Assembly (NCBI RefSeq): GCF_017355915.2
Contig: NZ_JAFEUV020000001.1
Coordinates: forward strand, 62,001 to 126,000
Length of the DNA: 64,000 nucleotides
Source: Telluribacter roseus
Lineage (GTDB): Bacteria; Bacteroidota; Bacteroidia; Cytophagales; Spirosomataceae
Direction of reading: 5' to 3'
Positions 55,782 through 64,000 of this stretch are shown here, piece after piece (within the stretch, counting starts at the first letter, position 1; each line of letters starts with the position of its first letter). The notes beneath the pieces are model-generated. The model worked only from the letters and a program-made list of their open reading frames with translations. It was not told the origin of the DNA and did no database searches. Both the position numbers and the translations under genes were made by a program.

Positions 55782-56154
55782 TTTACTAAAGGAGTTTTAC
55801 TACCTCACTCTTCTGTTCTGGCCTCCGCTTCGGGGGCTTTTCTGCTTCCTATCCGGTACCTTCCGATCTTTTTTAGGGCTTTTCCAACTTTTGTACAGAA
55901 GTTAGAATCCTGATTTATATCATTTTTGATAACCGCTTAATAAAAAATGATTATCTAAAAGATAGAAATGGTATTATAAAAAGAAGAAATAGCCGATTAG
56001 GTACATTATTAAATCATTAATTATAAAATTTCGAGAAAAAGTATTCAACAAAAAAGTGTAACTTCACGTTATATTAGAAAGCGAAAATTCGCGATCTGCT
56101 TAGTCAACTAGAAAATTTACTTTAAAATTTGTAACTTTATAAAGAGAGCCATCC
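55782..56154. other. AT-rich spacer before a tiny ORF
   Basis: The last 250 bases are strongly AT-rich compared with the genes around them and hold short palindromes such as GCGAAAATTCGC at 56081-56092. No RNA gene is recognised. A weak GC-rich hairpin near 55826-55850 may terminate the preceding gene. Confidence 0.5.
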
Positions 56155-56262
56155 ATGAAAAAAGCATTTTGGTTATTTCCGGTAGCATTAGCTGTAAGTA
56201 CAGCCGCTGTATTTGTTCGTAGACGTAAGCCCCAGACTAGATTTGAATATCTTGGTGTGTAA
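56155..56262 (+). CDS. Tiny single-pass membrane protein
   Basis: The 35-residue ORF encodes one hydrophobic helix (AFWLFPVALAVSTAAVFV, residues 4-21) followed by a positive stop-transfer stretch RRRK, suggesting an inner-membrane protein with its C-terminus inside. It starts after AAAGAGAG. No family is known to me. It has an AT-rich leader upstream and a terminator hairpin downstream at 56329-56362, which supports expression. Confidence 0.5.
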   Translation: MKKAFWLFPVALAVSTAAVFVRRRKPQTRFEYLGV

Positions 56263-56328
56263 GAGTTATAGTCTGTTAGAAGAATGATATATAGATCTAC
56301 TTCTTAGTCAACCGTACATAATAGCAAA

Positions 56329-56362
56329 AAGAGCAGGTCGGACCCAAGTCTGACCTGCTCTT
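56329..56362. terminator. Terminator between tiny ORF and TlpA-like gene
   Basis: AAGAGCAGGTC and GACCTGCTCTT enclose 12 bases with an A5 run before the left arm, so it suits the minus-strand TlpA-like gene well and the plus-strand ORF less well. Confidence 0.75.
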
Positions 56363-56385
56363 AGTATATAGTCCTACTACTACTC

Positions 56386-56934
56386 TTACAGCGTTCGCAG
56401 CTGTTGTTCAATAAAATCTATCACCTTGGGATCGTCCCACCGGTTAGCACCGATCTCCGCAGCAAGTACCTGCCCGTTGCGAAGTATATAGGTACGCGGT
56501 ATGGCGTCGCCGTTTAGTTCGGGTGGATATATACCTTCATACTGGTAGAAGGGAAGCTCATACCCCTTGCGCTTGATGAAAGGAACCACCGTATTCGGAG
56601 CCTCATCCGAAATAATGTAGAAGGCTATCTTACTATTGCTCTTGTACCGGTCGTATAGCGCTTGTATACTGGGCATCTCCATGTTGCAGGGGCCACACCA
56701 GGTAGCCCATACATTGATAAATACCAGCTTGGTAGAGTCCATGGTTACCGGAGAGCCCTCCAGAGTAGTCAATGGAAGATATACTGACCCATACGGTACG
56801 GGCAGAGCCGACGATTCATCCGCGGGAGTAACATATTCGGTAGGCTCAGGCTCTGATACACTATAATAAATAGCCAGAGCAGCAAAAAGCAGCAACACTA
56901 GTATCAGGGTGTATTTTACATATTTTGATCTCAT
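56386..56934 (-). CDS. TlpA-type thioredoxin-like protein
   Basis: The 182-residue protein has an N-terminal membrane anchor or signal (YTLILVLLLFAALAIYY, residues 8-24) and the catalytic WCGPC at residues 79-83 within VFINVWATWCGPC. The cis-Pro loop is AIPRTYIL. It should act in the periplasm, reducing disulfides, for instance in cytochrome c maturation. It ends at the terminator shared with the tiny ORF. Confidence 0.92.
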   Translation of the reverse strand: MRSKYVKYTLILVLLLFAALAIYYSVSEPEPTEYVTPADESSALPVPYGSVYLPLTTLEGSPVTMDSTKLVFINVWATWCGPCNMEMPSIQALYDRYKSNSKIAFYIISDEAPNTVVPFIKRKGYELPFYQYEGIYPPELNGDAIPRTYILRNGQVLAAEIGANRWDDPKVIDFIEQQLRTL

Positions 56935-57212
56935 AGCCTGTCTGGTAATAGTTAGTATATTTTATTTTAACGGCAAACTACCGAATTGGATTGTATTAGC
57001 CAAACCGGCAGGGCTACCTCCTGAGGCCCAAGTTGAGTAGTCCGAAAAGAGAATCAGTAGCTAAATAAGGCTGCCTCGCTAGCTTACGAATGAGTTTATA
57101 ACCGTTCAAAAAATTTAACAAGGCTGTGTTTGCCCCTCATCCTATATTTGAATACTTTTAGGGCCTCATTGAGTACCTGTCGCTATTATCCAATTAACTC
57201 CTCGCGGTTTTC

Positions 57213-58559
57213 ATGAAAAAAATTTTCCTTTCTCTGGCTTTTGTAGCCTTTTGTGCCAGTGTGCAGCACCAGGCAGTGGCTCAGCGTTCTGCGGCTGAGT
57301 TCTTCGAAGAAGGTAACACCAAGGCCCGTTCCGGTGATTTTGCGGGAGCTCTTCAATCGTACAGTGCAGTACTAACTATGAGCCCTGAACATGCTCCCAG
57401 CTATTTTAACCGTGGTTTGGCCAAAGCCAATCTGAAAGACCATCGGGGAGCCATTATTGATTATGACAAGGCCATTGATATCAATGCCAAAGAAGCACTT
57501 TACTACCAGAGCCGTGGCGTTAGTAAAAGTATGCAGGACGACCACCGTGCTGCGGTACAGGACTATACGCGGGCTATCGAGCTCAATCCGGACGACGCCA
57601 GGTCGTACTACAACCGTGGTGTAAGCCGCGCCAAGCTCAACAATAACAGCGGAGCCCTGGAAGACTTCAACAAAGCCGTAACCCTTGATCCCAATGATGC
57701 GGTGGCCCTGTACGCCAGGGGAACCAGCAAGCAGCAACTGGAAGACTACTCAGGCTCTCTGGCTGATTTTTCGCGGGTGATAGATCTTAATCCCAAGAAG
57801 TCCGGAGCGTTCATTGGTCGTGGACACGCCAAGGTAAAGCTGGCCGATTACAAGGGAGCAGTGGCTGATTTCACCAAGGCCATTGAGCTAAGCCCTCAGG
57901 ATAATTTTGCGTACGGTCAGCGGGCCTATGCCAAGTCTAAGATTGATGACTTTGCCGGAGCTATTGCCGACTATGATAAAGTATTACAGGCTGACCCGGC
58001 TAATATTGATGCGTACTACGGCCGTGGATTTGCCAAGAGCAAACTGGGTGATCAAAAGGGGGCCATCCTGGATCTGAACCAGGCTGTTGATATCAATAAC
58101 ACCTACACCACCGATCCCAAGAAGATCGTATACATAGGACCGATAACCCGCCCGGTACTGGACAACCTGCGTAGCCAGGTACAGGAGCACATCAAGATTA
58201 ACGAGCTGTCTGATGTAAGAGCAGAAGCTTACTTCGTACGCGGACTGAGCAAGAGCAAGAGTGGCGACAGCAAAGGGGCTATTCAGGATATGAACAGTGC
58301 CATTGAACTGAACCCTTTATACGCGGATGCTTTCTTCTCACGGAGTATTGTTAAATCAGCTATCGGTGATCAGATGGGAGCTATCCTGGATTGCAGCAGT
58401 GCCATTAAGCTACGCGCGAGCTATCCCGAAGCGTACTACCTGCGGGGTATTGTCAAGCACAGCCTGGGTGATGTCAACGGGGGATGTCTGGATCTGAGTA
58501 AAGCTGGCGAACTAGGCTATACTCCATCTTATAAGGTCATCAGTGATTTCTGTAACTAG
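57213..58559 (+). CDS. Exported tetratricopeptide repeat protein
   Basis: The 448-residue protein has a signal peptide (MKKIFLSLAFVAFCASVQHQAVAQ) and then about ten TPR units, several with the same phrase GAIxDYxKAIELNPxDA (for example RAAVQDYTRAIELNPDDARS, KGAVADFTKAIELSPQDNF). Such exported TPR proteins support complexes in the envelope. It is monocistronic with a TATATTTG element near 57143-57150 upstream and a strong terminator. Confidence 0.92.
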   Translation: MKKIFLSLAFVAFCASVQHQAVAQRSAAEFFEEGNTKARSGDFAGALQSYSAVLTMSPEHAPSYFNRGLAKANLKDHRGAIIDYDKAIDINAKEALYYQSRGVSKSMQDDHRAAVQDYTRAIELNPDDARSYYNRGVSRAKLNNNSGALEDFNKAVTLDPNDAVALYARGTSKQQLEDYSGSLADFSRVIDLNPKKSGAFIGRGHAKVKLADYKGAVADFTKAIELSPQDNFAYGQRAYAKSKIDDFAGAIADYDKVLQADPANIDAYYGRGFAKSKLGDQKGAILDLNQAVDINNTYTTDPKKIVYIGPITRPVLDNLRSQVQEHIKINELSDVRAEAYFVRGLSKSKSGDSKGAIQDMNSAIELNPLYADAFFSRSIVKSAIGDQMGAILDCSSAIKLRASYPEAYYLRGIVKHSLGDVNGGCLDLSKAGELGYTPSYKVISDFCN

Positions 58560-58618
58560 GCCGGAAGGTAGTTTGGAAGTAGGTAGCTATAAGAGCACTT
58601 CTAATATATAGTAACCAG

Positions 58619-58654
58619 AAGAGCCTCGGTGATCAATCACCGAGGCTCTTTTGG
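58619..58654. terminator. Terminator between TPR and superoxide dismutase genes
   Basis: AAGAGCCTCGGTGA is mirrored by TCACCGAGGCTCTT around TCAA, followed by TTGG; the convergent genes share it. Confidence 0.85.
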
Positions 58655-58678
58655 TTTTGCTGTTATATGAACAACTGC

Positions 58679-59392
58679 TTATTTGGCTTTAGTAAGATTG
58701 TCGGCTACTGTGTCCCAGTTGACTACGTCCCAGAATGCACTTACGTAATCAGCCCGCTTGTTCTGGTATTTGAGGTAGTAGGCATGCTCCCACACATCCA
58801 GCCCCAGTACAGGCATACCTTTGAAATCAGCTACATCCATAAGTGGGTTGTCCTGGTTGGGAGTAGAGCCCAGCGATAGCTTGCCGTTTTGGGCGGTAAG
58901 CCAGGCCCAGCCTGATCCAAAGCGTCCGGTAGCTTCCTTACCAAAGGCTTCCTTGAACTTATCGAATGATCCGAACTGAGCGTTGATCGCATCAGCTACG
59001 GCTCCTTTGGGAGCGCCTCCTTTGCCCGGTGCCATGACGTTCCAGAAGAACTCGTGGTTCCAGTGACCTCCGGCATTATTACGAACTGCGGCAGGAGCGC
59101 CTTTTATGTTTTTTAGAATTTCTTCAAGAGCCATGTTCTCGAACTTGGTACCCTTTACCGCGTTGTTCAGATTAGTAACATAGCCAGCATGATGCTTACC
59201 ATAGTGGATTTCCATGGTAGTCTTGTCGATGCTTGGCTGCAGGGCATCAAAAGCGTACGGTAGGGGCTCCTGCTTGAAAGGGGCTGCCAGCACTCCCGAA
59301 GATGAGGTACCCTTAGCGAATGACTGCGTAGAGAAAGCACCAAACGCCAGCGCAGAGCCAGCCAGAGAGCGAAGAAATTCGTTGCGATTCAT
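58679..59392 (-). CDS. Exported Fe/Mn superoxide dismutase
   Basis: The 237-residue protein has metal ligands His63 (MEIHYGKHH), His113 (HWNHEFFW), Asp199 and His203 (DVWEHAYY), so it is an active Fe/Mn-type enzyme. A leader of 26 residues ([20 protein letters not shown] ...) predicts export to the periplasm, which is less common than the cytosolic form. The metal type is not certain from sequence. It is the last gene after clpS and recR. Confidence 0.93.
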   Translation of the reverse strand: MNRNEFLRSLAGSALAFGAFSTQSFAKGTSSSGVLAAPFKQEPLPYAFDALQPSIDKTTMEIHYGKHHAGYVTNLNNAVKGTKFENMALEEILKNIKGAPAAVRNNAGGHWNHEFFWNVMAPGKGGAPKGAVADAINAQFGSFDKFKEAFGKEATGRFGSGWAWLTAQNGKLSLGSTPNQDNPLMDVADFKGMPVLGLDVWEHAYYLKYQNKRADYVSAFWDVVNWDTVADNLTKAK

Positions 59393-59423
59393 AATAATGT
59401 GGTTATAGGAATTAATAAACGGA

Positions 59424-60038
59424 TCAATCGTAAGCCACCCGGCTTACGATACTACGCCCGAGTGTAACTTCATCGGCGTATTCAAGATCACCACCAACGG
59501 GTACACCCCGGGCAATGGTACTTACTTTTACTCCGCTGGGTCTGAGTTTTTTCTGTAAATAAAAAGCCGTAGTATCTCCCTCCATGGTAGGGCTCAGGGC
59601 CAGTATTACTTCCCGCACGGGCTCATCAGAAGGCGAGTCTGCTATACGCCTCACCAGCGATTCGATATGCAGGTCAGCGGGGCCTATGCCTTCCAGCGGA
59701 GAGATAATCCCACCTAACACATGATACAGGCCGTTGTACTGGCTGGTATTCTCGATGGCGAGTACATCACGGGTATCGACTACAACACAAAGCAGGGAAC
59801 TATCGCGCTTAGGACTCTTGCAGATGTTGCAGAGCTGATCATCAGCTATATTGTGGCACTGCCGGCAAAACTGAGTCTGGGTGCGCATGGCTACCAGCGC
59901 ATCCGACAGCGAGCGGGTATGTTCTTCTTCTCTTTTGAGTAAGTGTAATGCAAGTCGTAATGCTGTTTTTTTGCCTATCCCCGGTAACTTGGAAATCTCA
60001 TTAACAGCATCTTCTATTAATTTGGAAGGATAATTCAT
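59424..60038 (-). CDS. recR: Recombination protein RecR
   Basis: The 204-residue protein acts with RecFO in gap repair. It has the helix-hairpin-helix ([20 protein letters not shown], about 16-35), the C4 zinc finger [16 protein letters not shown] and the Toprim domain ([32 protein letters not shown]). The family length is about 200, so it is complete. It lies between clpS and sod, in a likely operon. Confidence 0.96.
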   Translation of the reverse strand: MNYPSKLIEDAVNEISKLPGIGKKTALRLALHLLKREEEHTRSLSDALVAMRTQTQFCRQCHNIADDQLCNICKSPKRDSSLLCVVVDTRDVLAIENTSQYNGLYHVLGGIISPLEGIGPADLHIESLVRRIADSPSDEPVREVILALSPTMEGDTTAFYLQKKLRPSGVKVSTIARGVPVGGDLEYADEVTLGRSIVSRVAYD

Positions 60039-60084
60039 GGGCTAACGATACAAACGGTCGTATGCAATGGTAGTGAATATAAAA

Positions 60085-60369
60085 TCAGAGAATCTCGGCT
60101 GAGATACCCCGGCGGCATATTTCGTTCCGCATAGGTACCAGCTCTTCAAAATCCCCCTCCTTGACGCGGCATTTACCCTTATAATGAATGATAAGAGTAC
60201 ACTGCTCGGCCTGCTGAGGAGTATGTTCGCAAACCTCTATGAGTGTTTCGATAACCCAGTCAAATGTATTGACGTCGTCATTAAAAACGACAAGCGCTTT
60301 TACTTCCTTCTCAACGGTTTCTTCTACTATTTCGACGTCGGTTTCTATAAAGGGTTGCATAATCTTCAA
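60085..60369 (-). CDS. clpS: ATP-dependent Clp protease adaptor ClpS
   Basis: The 94-residue adaptor presents N-degron substrates to ClpAP-type proteases. VVFNDDVNTFDWVIETLIEV contains the NDD-x-(T/V)-(T/P)-(F/M)-x-x-V signature, and CRVKEGDFEELVPMRNEICRRGI closes the fold. The first 20 residues are acidic (ETDVEIVEETVEKE), a Bacteroidota-style extension. A second ATG nine bases later is possible. It probably heads the recR-sod operon. Confidence 0.93.
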   Translation of the reverse strand: MKIMQPFIETDVEIVEETVEKEVKALVVFNDDVNTFDWVIETLIEVCEHTPQQAEQCTLIIHYKGKCRVKEGDFEELVPMRNEICRRGISAEIL

Positions 60370-60471
60370 ATTTCCGTTTGATTAGCAAATCTAATCATAA
60401 AAAGGCACTAAAGGAAGCCCTTCAGCTCCTACTTTACAACGTAGAAATCCTCTAAAAAGTTACCGTAATAC

Positions 60472-61920
60472 ATGAATCCTTACATTGCTCTTGCCATATT
60501 AGTAGTCTATTTTGGTATGCTGATCATAGTGTCAGTATATACGTCAAGAGGAGCTGATACTAATACTTTTTTTACGGCCAACCGGCAGTCGCCCTGGTAC
60601 CTGGTGGCGTTTGGTATGATCGGTACTTCGCTATCCGGCGTGACCTTTGTGTCGGTTCCGGGAGCAGTAGCCAATATCCAGTTTTCGTACTTTCAGGTAG
60701 TGATCGGGTACATACTGGGGTACCTGGTCATTGGTACCATACTGATGCCCCTGTACTATAGGCTCAACCTGATTTCTATCTATACCTACCTGGACCAGCG
60801 CTTTGGCTTCTGGTCGTACAAGACCGGCTCGGCCTTCTTCCTGCTTTCGCGTACGGTCGGGTCGGCGGTGCGGCTGTATGTAGCAGCGGGGGTACTGCAG
60901 CTGGCTATATTCCAGCCGCTTGGGGTACCTTTTGAGATATCCGTAGCAATCACCATTCTACTGATCTGGATCTATACCTTCAAGGGGGGGATCAAGACCA
61001 TCATCATTACTGATACCTTACAAACAACCTTTCTGGTCACGGCGGTGATCCTGACCATCATTCTGGTATCCAGAGAGCTGCAATTAGGCGGTCTGGTGGA
61101 TATATTCACTACCGTGCAGGACAGCGATTACTCCAAGATATTCTACTGGGATGGCAATGATCCCAAAAACTTCTTCAAGCAGTTTTTTGCCGGAGCGTTT
61201 ATCGCCATAGTGATGACGGGCCTGGACCAGGACCTGATGCAGAAAAACCTGACCTGTAAGAACATCGGTGAAGCCCAGAAAAACATGTTCTGGTTTACAG
61301 TAGTACTGGTTATCGTTAACTTCCTTTTCCTCTCGCTGGGGGCGCTGCTGTACGTCTACGCCAATGCCAAGGGAATACCTACCACGGCCCGTACGGACGA
61401 CTTCTACCCGATGCTGGCGCTCAATCACCTGGGACTACTCGTCGGTATCACGTTTCTGCTGGGTATTACGGCTGCGACCTACGCCAGCTCCGACTCAGCT
61501 CTTACGGCGCTTACTACGGCCTTCTGTATCGACTTTATGAATGTAGAGGGCAAGCCCGAAGCCCAGCGGTCACGAATCAAGTTTTGGGTACATATAGGCT
61601 TCTCGGTACTTTTCTACCTCGTGATTATCGTCTTCAATCAGCTTAACAGCAAGGAAGTTATTACGGCCGTCTTTGATCTGGCAGGCTATACCTATGGTCC
61701 TCTGCTCGGGCTTTTTTCGTTTGGTATGTTCCTGAAGCGGCCGGTTCGTGATCGGTGGGTACCGGTAGTATGCGTACTTTCACCAGTACTTACGTACATA
61801 GCCAATCAAAACTCGGCAGAGTGGTTTGGAGGGTACCAGCTGGGCTTTGAGCGTCTGATCCTAAATGGCCTGTTCACATTCATGGGGCTGATGCTGCTGT
61901 CAGTAGGGCGTAAAGCCTGA
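60472..61920 (+). CDS. Sodium:solute symporter
   Basis: The 482-residue protein has about twelve to thirteen transmembrane segments of the SSF fold. Blocks FFTANRQSPWYLVAFGMIGTSLSGVTFVSVPG and ITAATYASSDSALTALTTAFCIDF carry the usual sodium-site residues. The substrate (sugar, proline, nucleoside or similar) is not evident. It is divergent from clpS over about 100 bases. Confidence 0.9.
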   Translation: MNPYIALAILVVYFGMLIIVSVYTSRGADTNTFFTANRQSPWYLVAFGMIGTSLSGVTFVSVPGAVANIQFSYFQVVIGYILGYLVIGTILMPLYYRLNLISIYTYLDQRFGFWSYKTGSAFFLLSRTVGSAVRLYVAAGVLQLAIFQPLGVPFEISVAITILLIWIYTFKGGIKTIIITDTLQTTFLVTAVILTIILVSRELQLGGLVDIFTTVQDSDYSKIFYWDGNDPKNFFKQFFAGAFIAIVMTGLDQDLMQKNLTCKNIGEAQKNMFWFTVVLVIVNFLFLSLGALLYVYANAKGIPTTARTDDFYPMLALNHLGLLVGITFLLGITAATYASSDSALTALTTAFCIDFMNVEGKPEAQRSRIKFWVHIGFSVLFYLVIIVFNQLNSKEVITAVFDLAGYTYGPLLGLFSFGMFLKRPVRDRWVPVVCVLSPVLTYIANQNSAEWFGGYQLGFERLILNGLFTFMGLMLLSVGRKA

Positions 61921-62051
61921 TTTTTCTACAAGGCAACCGGCGCTCGGGAAACCTATTCCACAAAGAAGTCCGTTAAAAAGCCATTTTAGGCCGAAATCAG
62001 CAGGGATTGGTTTTTTACTATCTATTATCGAAACCAATAATAGATATAGAT

Positions 62052-62153
62052 ATGGATGCTTTACTATTTTTTGTTGCTTCGGTCACCAGTGGTGTTTGGT
62101 GTGCCTACCTGGTAGAATACCTGGAAAAGCGAGAGACTCAGCGTGAGCTCTAA
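62052..62153 (+). CDS. Tiny membrane protein
   Basis: The 33-residue ORF encodes a hydrophobic stretch (LLFFVASVTSGVWCAYLVEYL, starting at residue 4) with a charged tail EKRETQREL. It lies in the 490-base gap between the symporter and the DUF3244-like gene. No family is recognised. The rest of the gap holds a direct repeat TGTCCGGT / TGTCCGGC at about 62199-62214 and nothing else that I can name. Confidence 0.4.
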   Translation: MDALLFFVASVTSGVWCAYLVEYLEKRETQREL

Positions 62154-62410
62154 TACATATACCTAGTTAAAAAGTAAGAGTACCTGGTGAGCAAGTGTCC
62201 GGTTGTCCGGCATCGCACAAAAATGTTCGATTCTGAACAGATAGCCGTAGCCTTTACTAGCTTCCAGTTTTATAAATATATTTGAATATAGCTCATTTAT
62301 AGATAGTTGCAGATAGTGGTGGCTTGTGAATGGTAGAGGTTGGCACGATTGGCATGGACTTTTCAATAAGTATAATATAGCCATGAAAAAAACCTTAAAA
62401 TAGAAAAGCC

Positions 62411-62809
62411 ATGAAAACGTTCGTTATCTCTACCATCATTACTCTTTTGTTAGCTCTTGTACTTCCTGTTACTTCTGCCCGTGCCGATAACCACATGCTT
62501 CGGCCTACAGATGCTAAGGCTCCCAAGGCATTCAATGTCGGAATGTACCGGATTGTTAATTCGTCTAAAGTAAGCCTGGCAGTAGCAAAGCACCCTTCTT
62601 CTCGTATGACCATTACGCTGAAAGATGAAAACGGAGACGTACTCTATCAGGAGAATCGGGGCAAAGGGACAGAGCTCTACAAAAGAAAGTTTGACTTCAA
62701 CCAGATCGGCAACGGTACTTACTACTTTGAAGTAGAAGTAGACGGCCAAAAGGTTACCAAAAGCATTCAGTTGTTAACAGCTGTACAGCAGACTATTGAA
62801 GTAGAATAG
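62411..62809 (+). CDS. Exported DUF3244-like small protein
   Basis: The 132-residue protein has a signal peptide (MKTFVISTIITLLLALVLPVTSARA) and a small beta-rich domain with VSLAVAKHPSSRMTITLKDENGDVLY and FDFNQIGNGTYYFEVEVDGQKV, similar to DUF3244 and type IX C-terminal sorting domains (TYxFEVxxDGQ). It could be a free periplasmic or cell-surface protein. The start at 62411 fits the signal peptide. It ends just before a strong terminator. Confidence 0.75.
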   Translation: MKTFVISTIITLLLALVLPVTSARADNHMLRPTDAKAPKAFNVGMYRIVNSSKVSLAVAKHPSSRMTITLKDENGDVLYQENRGKGTELYKRKFDFNQIGNGTYYFEVEVDGQKVTKSIQLLTAVQQTIEVE

Positions 62810-62825
62810 TCCCAAATCCTTACAA

Positions 62826-62863
62826 GCAAAGAAGTCCGGGCTACTCAGCCCGGACTTCTTTGC
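62826..62863. terminator. Terminator between DUF3244-like and ATL genes
   Basis: A 17-base perfect arm GCAAAGAAGTCCGGGCT mirrors AGCCCGGACTTCTTTGC around ACTC and serves the convergent genes. Confidence 0.88.
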
Positions 62864-62878
62864 TTTAAGATAGATAGG

Positions 62879-63229
62879 TCAAACCAGCTCAACCAGAGGA
62901 TCCCAGAAATAGCGGCTCCATTCCTGCACCTGATCGTCTTTGACGGGTACTCCCTCGGCCTCGAGTAGTTCCTGCATGGCCGTAGGGCTGCCAAAACAAT
63001 GCTTGCCGGTCAGTAGGCCCTGGCGGTTGACGACGCGGTGGGCGGGTACATCGGGCCGGCTGTGGCAATTGTTCATGGCCCAGCCTACCATGCGTGCTCC
63101 CCGTTTAGAACCCAGGTACGCAGCAATGGCACCGTATGAGGTAACGCGCCCGGATGGAATAAGCCGAACCACCTCGTATACATCCTCAAAGTAATCACCT
63201 TTTGGCATTACTGGCGGCAGTTCGCTCAT
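62879..63229 (-). CDS. Alkyltransferase-like protein without the acceptor cysteine
   Basis: The 116-residue protein is a shortened MGMT relative. The active-site motif reads [10 protein letters not shown] where methyltransferases have PCHRV, and most ATL proteins have PWHRV, so it cannot accept alkyl groups and probably flags O6-alkylguanine for repair. [13 protein letters not shown] and [11 protein letters not shown] are the usual DNA-binding helices. The start at 63229 overlaps the DUF3109 gene by 35 bases; an ATG at 63208 is an alternative with a 14-base overlap. Confidence 0.85.
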   Translation of the reverse strand: MSELPPVMPKGDYFEDVYEVVRLIPSGRVTSYGAIAAYLGSKRGARMVGWAMNNCHSRPDVPAHRVVNRQGLLTGKHCFGSPTAMQELLEAEGVPVKDDQVQEWSRYFWDPLVELV

Positions 63230-63782
63230 CAATCTCCTGCACCAGTTGTTCGTACCAGGCCTCGCCATAGGCACGGATCAGCGGCTCTTTCAGGAATTGG
63301 TACAGAGGTACGCCCAGGTCCTGCCCCAGCGAACAGGCCGGGTTACAGATTTGCCAGCGATCGTAGTTGATGGCGTGGTACTGATCGTACTTGGTTATAC
63401 GAATAGGGTACAGGTGGCACGAAATCGGCTTCTTGTAGTCGATCTTACCGTCATTGTAAGCCGCTTCAATACCACATTTAAGGGTACCTTTCTGGTCGTA
63501 GAAGGCATAGGCGCACTCCTTGCCATCAATCACCGGCGTAACCAGATCGCCTTCCCAGTCTTTGGTATACACTCCTTCTTTGGCGATTACCTGCTTGCCC
63601 GCTTCGGTCAGGTAAGGCTCTACCTGTGGGTAAATCTGCTCAAGAATAGGTAGTTCCTCGGGCTCAAGCGGGGCTCCCGAATCCCCCTCTACACAGCACG
63701 CACCTTTGCATTTTTCGATATTACACACAAAAAACTGATCCCCGATATCATCGCTTATGCAGGTGTTATCAATCAAAATCAT
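63195..63782 (-). CDS. DUF3109 family cysteine-rich protein
   Basis: The 195-residue protein has [20 protein letters not shown] near the N-terminus and further [17 protein letters not shown] and CNPACS clusters, the pattern of DUF3109, a probable metal-cluster protein of the YkgJ-like class. No signal peptide is present. It lies between the LysM protein gene and the ATL gene and overlaps the latter. Function is unknown. Confidence 0.88.
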   Translation of the reverse strand: MILIDNTCISDDIGDQFFVCNIEKCKGACCVEGDSGAPLEPEELPILEQIYPQVEPYLTEAGKQVIAKEGVYTKDWEGDLVTPVIDGKECAYAFYDQKGTLKCGIEAAYNDGKIDYKKPISCHLYPIRITKYDQYHAINYDRWQICNPACSLGQDLGVPLYQFLKEPLIRAYGEAWYEQLVQEIDERTAASNAKR

Positions 63783-63820
63783 AATGAGGGGGTGTTATAT
63801 TTTCTTAAATTAAATGGTTA

Positions 63821-64000
63821 TCAGCGCTTCGGAATTTTGATCTTCTGCCCAACTTTTACCGTGTTATCCTTCATATTGTTGAGCACTTTGAGCTCCTCTA
63901 TGCTGGCCTGGTAGTTCTGCGAAATCCGGAATAGCGTTTCACCAGCCATAACAGTATGAAACTGATATTCGTTTCCGGCCGGAGCAGTTCGTGCCGGAGC
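63821..64000 (-). CDS. LysM-domain protein (5' end cut by window)
   Basis: Only the last 59 residues are visible. They form a LysM peptidoglycan-binding motif: FHTVMAGETLFRISQNYQ then ASIEELKVLNNMKDNTVKV and GQKIKIPKR before the stop. A Pro/Ala-rich linker (APARTAPAG) precedes it, so the domain is C-terminal. The enzyme domain upstream, if any, lies outside the window. Confidence 0.88.
   Translation of the reverse strand, partial: APARTAPAGNEYQFHTVMAGETLFRISQNYQASIEELKVLNNMKDNTVKVGQKIKIPKR

Overview
The window looks like a chromosomal segment of a bacterium of the Bacteroidota, most likely order Cytophagales (Spirosomaceae/Cytophagaceae-like). The reasons are two type IX secretion genes (PorP/SprF-like and porQ), an outer-membrane beta-barrel receptor with a carboxypeptidase-regulatory plug, a giant hybrid two-component sensor with a beta-propeller input, a CrtD-type carotenoid desaturase, promoters of the TTTG / TAnnTTTG type, and start codons that mostly lack a Shine-Dalgarno sequence. 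Base composition is about half G+C in genes, with AT-rich gaps between genes. No rRNA, tRNA, CRISPR array, transposase, integrase or phage gene was seen, so most of the window reads as core genome with small accessory insertions.

Layout. 1-8.6 kb: a truncated metallo-beta-lactamase hydrolase, a release-factor-like (baeRF) protein, a sulfatase, a divergent Hsp20, a lipoprotein serine hydrolase and metG. 8.7-9.6 kb: a four-helix membrane protein translationally coupled to an XRE regulator behind an array of TTTAC repeats. 9.7-18.5 kb: an epimerase, a TPR protein, a glycosyltransferase, an M16 peptidase, a cytochrome c, a FAN1-like nuclease and pgk. 18.7-27.6 kb: an outer-membrane receptor, pncB overlapping crtD, an SBBP-type surface protein bracketed by two copies of the crtD tail, and lepB. 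27.8-31 kb: a three-gene sugar oxidation cluster (Tat-type small subunit, GMC flavoprotein, TIM-barrel isomerase). 31.3-42.5 kb: the hybrid kinase, a Dph6-like ATP pyrophosphatase, an M43 protease, an O-methyltransferase, ribosomal protein THX, a PorP/SprF protein, an antiporter and small envelope proteins. 42.6-54 kb: greA with a short upstream transcription unit, fmt-folA-esterase, hslU, porQ, an acyl-CoA carboxylase, a CPBP protease, a sugar kinase and an M42 peptidase. 53.5-64 kb: a DeoR regulator divergent from a deoxyribonucleotidase, a metal/cobalamin binding protein, a TlpA thioredoxin, a TPR protein, clpS-recR-sod, a sodium symporter, and a LysM / DUF3109 / alkyltransferase-like set.

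Working units. The sugar cluster resembles periplasmic glucoside 3-dehydrogenases: the small subunit probably carries the flavoprotein through the Tat system and the isomerase-like protein handles the keto product. PorP/SprF, PorQ, LepB and the SBBP and M43 proteins belong to the secretion and surface arm. ClpS-RecR-SOD, HslU, Hsp20, TlpA and FAN1 cover protein and DNA maintenance.

The most unusual observations are: a compact promoter / 14-codon ORF / terminator unit just upstream of greA, with a possible +1 frameshift into an 11-codon extension that ends at the terminator; a diverged second copy of the crtD 3' end on the far side of the SBBP gene, with only silent changes in its coding part; a 14-bp tandem repeat before pncB; the TTTAC operator-like array; an alkyltransferase-like protein with Ala in place of the acceptor Cys; and several unannotatable tiny membrane ORFs. 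Function statements rest on motif recognition by eye; no database search was run.
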